From JAEUIG01 sp046349775 (GTDB lineage Bacteria; Planctomycetota; Planctomycetia; Planctomycetales; Planctomycetaceae): 17,732 nucleotides of DNA. The position numbers and the translations under genes were made by a program. The first letter of the stretch is position 1; each line of letters starts with the position of its first letter. Below are positions 8,260 to 15,116 of the stretch, piece after piece. The stretch covers positions 1 through 17,732 of the forward strand of contig JAXMBS010000094.1 of assembly GCA_046349775.1 (NCBI GenBank), written 5' to 3'. The notes under the pieces were generated by a model. It searched no databases. It saw only the letters and a list, made by a program, of their open reading frames with translations, and was not told the origin of the DNA.

Positions 8260-8335
8260 CCGGATATCCCGGCTGGGGGGGGGGGGCACCCGGAGCGCTC
8301 GATGTGCGCACTCCGTCCCCTTGGGTGACACACCC
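8260..8335 (-). other. Leader region before the nusG-like gene with small inverted repeats
   Basis: Two short inverted repeats flank the G-run. One is GGGTG-ACA-CACCC at 8323-8335, a 5-bp stem with a 3-nt loop. The other is a GGATATCC palindrome at 8262-8269 inside CCGGATATCCCGG. Neither is followed by a U-run, so they are not obvious terminators. They could be part of a structured leader, but this is weakly supported. Confidence 0.3.
8275..8286. repeat. Run of 12 G (C on the coding strand) upstream of the nusG-like gene
   Basis: Twelve consecutive G residues on the plus strand lie 49 bp upstream of the nusG-like ATG. It is the longest homopolymer I noticed in the window. In other bacteria, tracts of this length are prone to slipped-strand changes; they are also error-prone in sequencing. 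Confidence 0.9.
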
Positions 8336-8430
8336 TGAATCATCACAAACTATTATCTGGAAATTGCTTAACCATCCCTGGCGCCTGCTTTCGCTCCGCA
8401 TCCGCGCAGAGCCATCCCTCTTTATAGATC

Positions 8431-8460
8431 ACGCTAGTTCAGCCCGGAGGCCACCGTCAA
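8431..8460 (-). promoter_or_regulatory. Candidate sigma-70-like promoter, proximal
   Basis: On the minus strand TTGACG (8460-8455), an 18-bp spacer and TAGCGT (8436-8431) resemble a housekeeping promoter. It would give a leader of about 200 nt, including the C-run, before the nusG-like ATG. The -35 is good and the -10 is poor, so confidence is low. Confidence 0.3.
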
Positions 8461-9102
8461 CAGTCTGTTTCCCAAGGATCGGACCCGCCGCGATGCCGTT
8501 ACGCAATGTCCCGGCGCAAGTCGTACAACCGATCGATTTCTGGGGCCGTTCGTCTGCGAACTGCGATTGCGCCGTCGTCTTCCGTCCCTGTCGAACATCA
8601 ATGCGTCCCAGTGTACCCACGGGACAGGCGCGCCGATTCGTCTCTGTTCAGGAACCAGCCCAATGCGATACCCGAGGTCCGACAACGATCGCGCAGCGTG
8701 ATCCGTGCCGCCTTTCCGGCGAATATCGGACAAATCTCGCTCCTGTCGTGGCCCCGCGCAATCCCTCGACGCACAGCAAGCCCGCGTCTGGTCCTGTTTC
8801 ACCGGTGGCACAGACTTCGATCGTCAACAGTCGTCCTGACAGCACTCCGAAATCGGCTGTGATTGGCCGATCGGAGCGCCGGATCGCTCAGTCCATGCCC
8901 GGCCCAATGCACGCGACAGTCATTCGCAGCCCGCGAATAAGCGCTTTCGTCATTCCTGACAGTTGCCTGTCGTGCCATCTCCGGCTCCGGGTTTCTCATC
9001 CGCTGATTCTGTGCCCGTCGCCGTGCAGTCGCAGCAGGTCCAGCGAGGCCGCTCCATAGCGCCCGCAGACCTGCACAACCGTCTGTCCATACTCGCGGCC
9101 GT

Positions 9103-9131
9103 AGGGTAAATGCCTCAATCGCAATCGTCAA
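9103..9131 (-). promoter_or_regulatory. Candidate sigma-70-like promoter, distal
   Basis: On the minus strand TTGACG (9131-9126), a 17-bp spacer and TACCCT (9108-9103) make a good match in spacing and in the key -35 and -10 positions. No gene follows for about 870 bp, so transcription would give a very long leader to the nusG-like gene or an unrecognised RNA or pseudogene. Confidence 0.4.
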
Positions 9132-9290
9132 TCACCGGATTACGAAACTGAGCGAATGTTTTCAGATTCACGTGTCTTGATATCGCGCACTCTCGCCCAG
9201 GAGGACGGCACCACTCCAGCCTCGCATAAAAGACTTCCGGTCCTAGGATTCTGCGCGATGCACTTTGCAACACGGACCGCACCGCCTCCC

Positions 9291-11828
9291 TCATGGATTC
9301 CTCTTGTCCAGCTGACGCGCCAGTTCCTCCAGCTGTCCCCGCAGCCGCCGGTCCGGCGATCGGCGCAGTGCGAATTCCACTTCGTCACGCGCCTCGACTG
9401 TCCGCCCGGTCGCGTGCAGCGCGCGCGCCTGATAGAGCCGCCGCTGCGGATCGAGCGGCGCCGCAGCGACCGCCGCAGCCAGCGGTTCCGCAGCCGCAAC
9501 AGCATTTCCATCAAGCAAGGCCAATCTGCCCCGCGCGAATTGCCGGTCGCCGTCCGGCAGCGCCGGGTGTTCACTCGCCTCGCGGGCTTTTTCAATCGCC
9601 AGCGAACGACCGACGGGGGAGCGCGCCGTTTCGGCAAAATCCAGCAGGGGCCCCGGGACCGCCGGCAACAGTTGCTCCACAATCGTCGGCTCGGCGAACC
9701 GCTGGCGGGCAGCATCGACAACGGTCAGCGTCTGATGCGGATCGAGTTCAATGCACCGCGCGAGGCTCACCGCAAACAGTTCGTCGTCCGCGATCATCCC
9801 GGCCGAAAGCGCCAGCGAATGCAGCAGCTTGATTCGTGCCGGAGACAACGCCGCTTCGCGTCGCAGCGGCAACGACGGTTCACCGTCCTCCAGCAGTTCG
9901 CCGATCGCTTCGTAGAGACCGACAAACGGCAAGACGGGACAGCTCCGACGGGCCGCGCGGGCATGCTCTGCCATTCCCGGCAGGTGCGCGGCCGCAGGAG
10001 GCGTCTCCCGAAACCGCGCCAGCGCCGCCGCATCACCGATCTCCCGAAATCGCGCCAGTGTTCCGAACAGCGCCTGCGGACTCGTGCGCTCCCATCGCAC
10101 CGCCTCGCTCCAGCGCGACGGCGCCGCCGCGTCCAGCGCCGCCGCCGCCTGCAGCCGATAGCCGTAGTACGCGAGACGTGCCAGCGCCGCATGCAGTTCG
10201 GCGTCGTCCGGTCGCCTTTGCAGAATCCGCTCCCCGGCGGCCAGCCAGCCATCGATCTCCAGCGACGTCAACGCAAGTCGCTCGTCCTCATCCGGGAGTC
10301 GTTGTCGGAACTGTGACGACTCCGCTGCCAGATGCGCCTCGTACAGACCACAGCCCGCCGTCGCCAGCACGCACAGCCCCAGCAGCGCCGCCGTCACAAA
10401 GCCCCGCCGCGTCTCCAGCAGGGCCTGCCATTTCTCCAGCGGATTTAAGCGCGGGTCCGACGCGTGGCGGCGCGGCGCGGAGAGCGATCCGACCAGCGCG
10501 GCGAGCGTCAGCACATTCGCCGCCGTGTTCCACCAGCAATCCGTCATCGACTGCAACCCGATCGCGAACAGCAGGTAGCCGCTCGCGATCGCTTCCCCGG
10601 TTTCGCCCAACCTCCGCCAGTACACCGCCACTCCGGTTCCCAGCAGCCACAGCAACACGAGGATTGCACCCGCCCCGAGGCCCCCTTCGACGATGATCTC
10701 CAGATACTGATTGTCGGCCGATTCAAACCAGCTCTCTGAAGCATGACTCTCATACGGCCTGTTGGCATAACGATAGGTGCCCCAGCCGGTCCCCAGCTGC
10801 GGAAAATCTCGCAGCGCGCCGAGCATGTCGGTCCAGTGTTGAATCCGTCCATCGGACTGGGCCGAGTGAGTCAAAGATCCCAGCCGCGCCCGGAGCGCCG
10901 CACCCTGCTGCGAAACGCTGATCCAGACGACGGCCGCCACAACAATCCCCAGCAATGGCAACAGCACTGTGCGTGCGCGGCCCCCGGCGGCGGCCCAGGC
11001 GCCGATCAGCACAATCGCCGCGACGGCGCTCAGCGCCCCGCCGCGCGACAGCGTCGCCAGCACACCGCCAAACAACAGCAGGATCAGCACGCTCCACGTC
11101 ATCGCCGGCAGCCGATCCCAGATCGAGCCACCGCCGACCCGTTCCGCCGATCCGATCTCAGACCTCGCGAGGTCCAAGCGGACCCGCCGCGACGCCCACA
11201 GTCCCAGCGCCCCCGCCAGGCACATCGACAGGTACTCCGCCGCGTTGTTGCGATTCACGAATGCCGCAAACGGCTGTCCCCCCAGTTCCAGCGGAAACGT
11301 CCAGTACAACTTGCCATTCCACGACGCCCGCTGCACGAGGCCAAAACCGACAGTCGCAACGCCATTGAGTGCCAGTACCGCCCACAGCCCCTGTCGCGCG
11401 CTCTTCTCCGAGAACAGCCACGCGCCGGTGACGAACGCGCACAGCCCCAGTGCCAGCCGCGCCATCTGCAAACGCGTGGCCGCGGGATACAGGCTCCGCG
11501 CGGCTGATGGACTGTCGTCGCCGACCAGCACGTTGAGCCGGCCGGTCAATTCGCCGTGTGCAAAGTCCGGGAGAGACTCCTGCGGGAAGAGTTGCAACGC
11601 GCCGAGTGCCAACATCGCTGCGACGAGCAGCAGGAGCGCCGTCGCCGGACCTGAGAGTCGCGCCGACCGGTTACCGACGCAGCCTAGCCAGGCGAGGACG
11701 CCGGCCAGAAACGTCCCGGCAAACAGCCACCGCTGAGCCATACGATCGGCGCCGCCGAGCGCCCACGGCGCAGCCAGCAGCGTGACAATGAAGACGCACC
11801 GCGCCAGCACACAGAACACTGCCGACAT
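9291..11828 (-). CDS. O-antigen ligase/polymerase-like membrane protein with helical-repeat C-terminus
   Basis: This 845-aa protein has an N-terminal half with about ten to twelve hydrophobic segments and a soluble C-terminal half. Counting from an upstream in-frame TTG at 11837, the Wzy_C/WaaL-type features are AFVNRNNAAEYL (192-203), LATLSRGGALS (260-270), and the large periplasmic loop with LGTGWGTYRYANRPYESH (348-365) and DNQYLEIIVEGG (375-386). Such proteins polymerise or ligate lipid-linked glycans at the outer face of the inner membrane. Another membrane segment near 480-498 precedes about 350 residues of Ala-rich helical, TPR-like repeats, such as ALARLAYYGYRLQAAAALD and LYQARALHATGRTVEARDE. 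I chose ATG 11828; TTG 11837 is possible, since GAGG lies 4 bases before it. The gene lies 47 bp after the secreted CnaB-type gene, probably in one transcript with it. Whether it serves the downstream operon is inference. Confidence 0.85.
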   Translation of the reverse strand: MSAVFCVLARCVFIVTLLAAPWALGGADRMAQRWLFAGTFLAGVLAWLGCVGNRSARLSGPATALLLLVAAMLALGALQLFPQESLPDFAHGELTGRLNVLVGDDSPSAARSLYPAATRLQMARLALGLCAFVTGAWLFSEKSARQGLWAVLALNGVATVGFGLVQRASWNGKLYWTFPLELGGQPFAAFVNRNNAAEYLSMCLAGALGLWASRRVRLDLARSEIGSAERVGGGSIWDRLPAMTWSVLILLLFGGVLATLSRGGALSAVAAIVLIGAWAAAGGRARTVLLPLLGIVVAAVVWISVSQQGAALRARLGSLTHSAQSDGRIQHWTDMLGALRDFPQLGTGWGTYRYANRPYESHASESWFESADNQYLEIIVEGGLGAGAILVLLWLLGTGVAVYWRRLGETGEAIASGYLLFAIGLQSMTDCWWNTAANVLTLAALVGSLSAPRRHASDPRLNPLEKWQALLETRRGFVTAALLGLCVLATAGCGLYEAHLAAESSQFRQRLPDEDERLALTSLEIDGWLAAGERILQRRPDDAELHAALARLAYYGYRLQAAAALDAAAPSRWSEAVRWERTSPQALFGTLARFREIGDAAALARFRETPPAAAHLPGMAEHARAARRSCPVLPFVGLYEAIGELLEDGEPSLPLRREAALSPARIKLLHSLALSAGMIADDELFAVSLARCIELDPHQTLTVVDAARQRFAEPTIVEQLLPAVPGPLLDFAETARSPVGRSLAIEKAREASEHPALPDGDRQFARGRLALLDGNAVAAAEPLAAAVAAAPLDPQRRLYQARALHATGRTVEARDEVEFALRRSPDRRLRGQLEELARQLDKRNP

Positions 11829-11875
11829 AGCGGACAATCAACCTCGGACGCCGGCACGCAGCACAGACCGCAACG

Positions 11876-13237
11876 CTATTCCGAGGTAGTCGTCGTCGGC
11901 GTCTGGCGGTTCACGCTATTGCCGTTATTGGCCAAAGCGGCGAGTCCGGCGCCCACCGCAGCGCCTGCGAGCGCCCCGAGCAAGCCACTCCCGCCGCCGC
12001 CGCCTCCTCCGCCGCCGCCCGCACCACCGCCCCCGCCGCCAACTTCACCCAGCGTGGGATTCGCCGCTTCGATGGCCGCCACGTCCACGCCGGCATTTCG
12101 CAGGAGTTCCTTCAGCGCCGCCGCAAGATCCTGCGGAGACACGAGCACTCCGTCCAGCAGGTACATCGTGCCCGGCGCCTGGAAGGCCACCGGCACAATC
12201 AACTCCTTCGAGAACTCCCGCCCGTCGGCGGCCTTTTCCGCTGACACGGCCTGCACGGAAAACGCGCTGAACCCTTCCAGCCCTGAGGCGACAAACGAGT
12301 ACGTCCCCGGCGTCACTGAAGAAAACGAAAACGTGCCGTTCTCACTCACCGGAGACTGCGAAACGACCGCATTGTCCTGCACGAGGAACACGTTGAGCCG
12401 CCGCAATCGCGTCGGCCGGCCCGTCTGCGGGTGCACGCGGCGGGTGCGGCCGGACAGGGTGCCGTCCGCTCCGATCACGACGGCGTGACTTCGCAGCGAA
12501 GTCGCCGGCGGGTTCTCGTCAGACGGCGCCGGCTCTTCAGACTGTTCGCCGGGCTGGGCGATCGCCGGCAACTGCGACGGCGACGGTGCGCTCAGGATTT
12601 CGGCCGGGATGTACGACCGCGCCAGTTGAATCACGGCGTCAAAGTCACGCCGCGGAATCGCGATCGAGTCGATCGCCAGCACGCTGCTGACCTCCTGGAA
12701 ATAAACGGGCTGCGTCTCGACGAAGCCGTCAATGGACGCGGTCGTCTCGGCGGGCTTCGCCGCGGCCCCGGCCGGCGCGGACGCGGCCGGCAGCACTTCC
12801 AGGCCATACGCCACGTAGCCTTCGGGCCCGATCGCGGCGAGCGAATACACGCCCGGCTGCAATCCCTCGGCCTGGAAGACGCCGCCTTCACCAGGCGTGG
12901 CGGTCGACTTCACCTGCCCGTCCTGGATGAACATCACTTTCAGATCGCGGAGCACGCGGAGCGCGCCGGTCTCAGTATCGACCAGGTTGATCTTTCCCGG
13001 CAAGAATCCATCCGCACTCAGGCGGATGCGGTGGTTCCGCAGCCGCGACGCGAAAGAGTCACCTTCGGCCTGAGCGAGGAGCAGCGCTTCGGAATCGGCC
13101 GGCGCGGGCTTCGCCAGTTTTGCTACGGGAGGCTTTCCGGCTTCGACAGCCGAATACACGCCCGCCACCGCGCCCATGCCGAGCGCGCTGACCACCAGAA
13201 ACAGGGCGAACACCTGAATGAAATTCGATCGTCGCAT
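11876..13237 (-). CDS. Secreted protein with carboxypeptidase-regulatory-like (CnaB-fold) domains and Gly-rich tail
   Basis: This 453-aa protein starts with a signal-peptide-like segment MRRSNFIQVFALFLVVSALG and continues into a hydrophobic stretch to about residue 30, so it is exported or membrane-anchored. Two similar beta-sandwich modules follow. The first has LRDLKVMFIQDGQV and GLQPGVYSLAAIGPEGYVAY; the second has LRRLNVFLVQDNAVVSQSPV and VTPGTYSFVASGLEGFSAF. Each has the PGxYS..A.GxEG(Y/F) pattern of CarboxypepD_reg/SpaA-like domains. The C-terminus has about 17 Gly residues, then a Gly/Ala hydrophobic segment (LLGALAGAAVGAGLAALA) and a Thr-rich end. I chose ATG 13237 because AGAGG sits 7 bases upstream and a promoter candidate would start transcription near 13290, making the longer 471-aa version unlikely. 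Function is unknown; a cell-envelope structural role is plausible. Confidence 0.85.
   Translation of the reverse strand: MRRSNFIQVFALFLVVSALGMGAVAGVYSAVEAGKPPVAKLAKPAPADSEALLLAQAEGDSFASRLRNHRIRLSADGFLPGKINLVDTETGALRVLRDLKVMFIQDGQVKSTATPGEGGVFQAEGLQPGVYSLAAIGPEGYVAYGLEVLPAASAPAGAAAKPAETTASIDGFVETQPVYFQEVSSVLAIDSIAIPRRDFDAVIQLARSYIPAEILSAPSPSQLPAIAQPGEQSEEPAPSDENPPATSLRSHAVVIGADGTLSGRTRRVHPQTGRPTRLRRLNVFLVQDNAVVSQSPVSENGTFSFSSVTPGTYSFVASGLEGFSAFSVQAVSAEKAADGREFSKELIVPVAFQAPGTMYLLDGVLVSPQDLAAALKELLRNAGVDVAAIEAANPTLGEVGGGGGGAGGGGGGGGGGSGLLGALAGAAVGAGLAALANNGNSVNRQTPTTTTSE
11989..12042. repeat. Low-complexity CCG/CCN triplet run
   Basis: A GC-rich stretch of mostly CCG and CCC triplets on the plus strand encodes the poly-Gly segment of the secreted protein on the minus strand. 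It is an in-gene low-complexity repeat, not an array. Confidence 0.8.
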
Positions 13238-13296
13238 TACCAGCCTCTTTGAACTCGGGCAGGTGCGCAGAGACCCGGCCCAATTTGCCATAGCGC

Positions 13297-13325
13297 ACGG
13301 TAAACGGCCCGCCGACCGTTGGCAA
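13297..13325 (-). promoter_or_regulatory. Candidate sigma-70-like promoter of the secreted CnaB-type gene
   Basis: On the minus strand TTGCCA (13325-13320), a 17-bp spacer and TACCGT (13302-13297) have correct spacing and matches at the key positions. It lies about 60 bp before the chosen ATG at 13237. It resembles the distal promoter candidate at 9103-9131 (TTGACG, 17 bp, TACCCT). Confidence 0.5.
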
Positions 13326-13333
13326 GCGCCGTC

Positions 13334-13349
13334 CCCGGAAAGTTCCGGG
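13334..13349. other. Perfect inverted repeat downstream of the kinase/FGE gene
   Basis: CCCGGAA (13334-13340) and TTCCGGG (13343-13349) form a perfect 7-bp inverted repeat separated by two bases. It lies 71 bp past the FGE-domain stop and just upstream of the promoter candidate at 13297-13325. There is no U-run, so it may be a weak terminator or an operator. Confidence 0.4.
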
Positions 13350-13419
13350 AGAGGCGGAAAAGCGGCGGCCGCGGCAGTGCGTCGGTCAGGAATGAACGAC
13401 TGTTATCGCCACGCGGCCG

Positions 13420-14409
13420 TTACTCGCGAATCGTGCGGGCGAGGCGGAAGCCGATTGTATAGCTAGTTACGAACGGCTCGACGAAGTCACGTCTCGACGA
13501 ACGCACGTTGTCGCCGGCATCCGCATACGCGCCGCCGCGCGTCTCGCGCTCGACGCTCTCACGGTGGTCCGTGCCATCCACAACCGCGGTTCCATCGGCA
13601 GTCATCGGGTAGTCGCCAAAGTACAAATCGTGGCACCATTCCCAGACGTTGCCCACCGAATCAAACAAACCCAAACCATTCGGATCCAGTCGTCCGACTG
13701 GCCAAGTGTGATCGTCCGAATTTGGACGGTACCAAGCGCAATAATGCGTCTGCTCTTTCCCCCCAGCCGGCCGACTCGTTGAGGTTCCCGCCCTGCACGA
13801 AAACTCCCACTCGGCTCCCGTCGGCAATCGATAGCCCGTTCGCTCCAAGAAGTTTTCGGGGAGCATCATTTCAGCACCGATCTGGTCCGACGGCGGATAG
13901 CACATTTCTTCCTCAGGAATGCCTTCCTGCTCGCTGAGCCATCGACAGTACTTGGCGGCATCCACCCAACTGATCTCGCTGACAGGACGCAGCGGATCGG
14001 GACTGGTGCGACTAGAGTCGAATCTCTGGTAATCAGCCACAGTCACCTCATGCATAGCAATTGCAAACGACCGCGGAATTTGACGCAGGTGCAGTCGCTC
14101 ATCAGTGCCTGAGTTCTCATCATCGCCGTCGCTCTTTCCCATCCGGAACGTAACCGGGCCCGTGATGATTGCAAATTCCTGGCCGATCCCATTGCGAAAC
14201 CAGTCCCGGCCTTGCCGATTCTGGACGCTCACCGGGGACGCCGTGAGCCGAAGTCTCCGCAGCATCGGCTGTTGCATTGTGAACTTCCTCGCTGCCGAAT
14301 GGACTCCTGGGGACGGATCATTTTCAAAGATATTGATGACGTTCGGCAACATCGCGGTTCGATTCTCCGGGGAGAAATCGGTCAGCGAATACATCGACAA
14401 CATCAACAA
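13420..14409 (-). CDS. FGE/SUMF1-like domain, C-terminal part of the broken kinase gene
   Basis: This open frame ends in a formylglycine-generating-enzyme (SUMF1/EgtB/PvdO) fold domain from about residue 78 to 329. Motifs include ITGPVTFRMG, AIAMHEVTVADYQRF, ISWVDAAKYCRWLSEQEG, YRLPTGAEWEFSCRAGT, WPVGRLDPNGLGLFDSVGNV-WEWCHD, and the end RGGAYADAGDNVRSSRRD...GFRLAR. The first 77 residues continue the helical region of the kinase gene (VINIFENDPSPGVHSAA), so this is not a free-standing gene. No genuine start is present; the first codon is TTG. The segment after RGG lacks the Cys pair of true FGE, so sulfatase activation is unlikely. In planctomycetes such domains are often fused to Ser/Thr kinases; a binding or sensor role is the likelier reading. 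Confidence 0.85.
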   Translation of the reverse strand: MLMLSMYSLTDFSPENRTAMLPNVINIFENDPSPGVHSAARKFTMQQPMLRRLRLTASPVSVQNRQGRDWFRNGIGQEFAIITGPVTFRMGKSDGDDENSGTDERLHLRQIPRSFAIAMHEVTVADYQRFDSSRTSPDPLRPVSEISWVDAAKYCRWLSEQEGIPEEEMCYPPSDQIGAEMMLPENFLERTGYRLPTGAEWEFSCRAGTSTSRPAGGKEQTHYCAWYRPNSDDHTWPVGRLDPNGLGLFDSVGNVWEWCHDLYFGDYPMTADGTAVVDGTDHRESVERETRGGAYADAGDNVRSSRRDFVEPFVTSYTIGFRLARTIRE

Positions 14410-15116
14410 CGGCGCTGTGCTACGCCGGCGTCGGTTTCATGCTCAAGTCGATCCGCCATGCCGTCCCACTGCGGAACCGCCTCCGGAAGTGCGTGCAGGA
14501 CTTCCGTCCTCAACGTGTTGTCGGAGCCGCTTGCCAGCAGACCCCAATCGACAGCCTCCGGTGCGACGCCGTACAGAACAACGAACGCATTACGCTTTTG
14601 CATGAGATCGCCTTGCGGGACCTTCTGGCCCGCGCGCACATCTGCGAGGTCGGCTATTGCCAAGTCCTTCACCAATGCAGCGTGGGGCATCTGAAGCTGC
14701 ATCGTCGTAATCAGCGAATGCAACTGCGTTGCTGTGGCCTGCTTGGCAAATCCATACAATTCTTCCGGACGATCCTCAAACATGATCGCCAGAACCTTGG
14801 CGGCCGGCGCTTGGTGTTCGTCCGCGAACTGTTTCTTCAATTCTGCAGCAAGCTCGTCTCGAAGAGGTTGCACCATCTCAAGGACGGACGACACATCGTT
14901 GGAATCAGAAAGCAATCCAGCGGCAACATCAGCGAGATTTCTTCCCCATTTCGACGACTCCGGATCAAGTGTCGCGAGCGCATATAACGCCATTCGACTC
15001 GGTTGCAAGTTCTTTTTGTCGGCAGCGATTCGCCAAAGCGATTCCTGAATTTCGCGCCGGAACGGCTCAGCAATCCGCACTTGCATCGCGACTTCGTCAG
15101 CCTGCAACGCCACCAA
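14403..15116 (-). CDS. Middle helical segment of the broken kinase/FGE gene
   Basis: This 237-codon open frame has no good start of its own; it begins with GTG inside the coding region. It reads as an alpha-helical repeat region, for example PFRREIQESLWRIAADKKN, RMALYALATLDPESSKWGRN and VLEMVQPLRDELAAELKKQF. Planctomycete kinase/FGE proteins have just such a region between the membrane segment and the FGE domain. It joins the kinase frame near 15125, where GAAAG in place of GAAAAG would restore DEVAEKLVALQ. It joins the FGE frame near 14420, giving ETDAGVRSTAPLLMLSMYS. It is therefore best read as part of one gene spanning 13420-16813 (about 1130 aa). Confidence 0.75.
   Translation of the reverse strand: MVALQADEVAMQVRIAEPFRREIQESLWRIAADKKNLQPSRMALYALATLDPESSKWGRNLADVAAGLLSDSNDVSSVLEMVQPLRDELAAELKKQFADEHQAPAAKVLAIMFEDRPEELYGFAKQATATQLHSLITTMQLQMPHAALVKDLAIADLADVRAGQKVPQGDLMQKRNAFVVLYGVAPEAVDWGLLASGSDNTLRTEVLHALPEAVPQWDGMADRLEHETDAGVAQRRC

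Larger units (their letters stand above)
8347..9290. other. About 0.95 kb without a supportable gene
   Basis: No recognisable protein family, tRNA, insertion sequence or repeat array is seen here on either strand. Open frames are short, weakly biased in codon third positions, and look like chance. One minus-strand stretch at about 9112-8999 reads LPYGREYGQTVVQVCGRYG and then LDLLRLHGDGHRISG before a stop. It looks somewhat protein-like but has no good start and no family I recognise. Given frame breaks in the neighbouring genes, a decayed or mis-sequenced gene here cannot be excluded. An AT-richer patch lies at 8346-8375. Confidence 0.5.

Noticed and set aside
8040..9059. Plus-strand open frame of 339 codons across the nusG-like leader
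   Set aside because: It overlaps the nusG-like gene antisense, is rich in Pro, Ser and Arg, and shows no recognisable domain.
8227..9290. Possible insertion sequence or ops/JUMPstart element in the gene-poor region
   Set aside because: No terminal inverted repeats, target duplications or transposase motifs were seen, and no GGCGGTAG-type element was found.
9156..10316. Plus-strand open frame of 386 codons
   Set aside because: It is antisense to the helical-repeat end of the ligase-like protein, with shadow-type composition.
11989..12042. Short triplet repeats suggestive of an array
   Set aside because: They are CCG/CCN codons for poly-Gly inside a gene, with no spacers, so not CRISPR.
13334..13349. 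Rho-independent terminator after the kinase/FGE gene
   Set aside because: The 7-bp inverted repeat has a 2-base loop and no U-run, so it is listed only as an inverted repeat.
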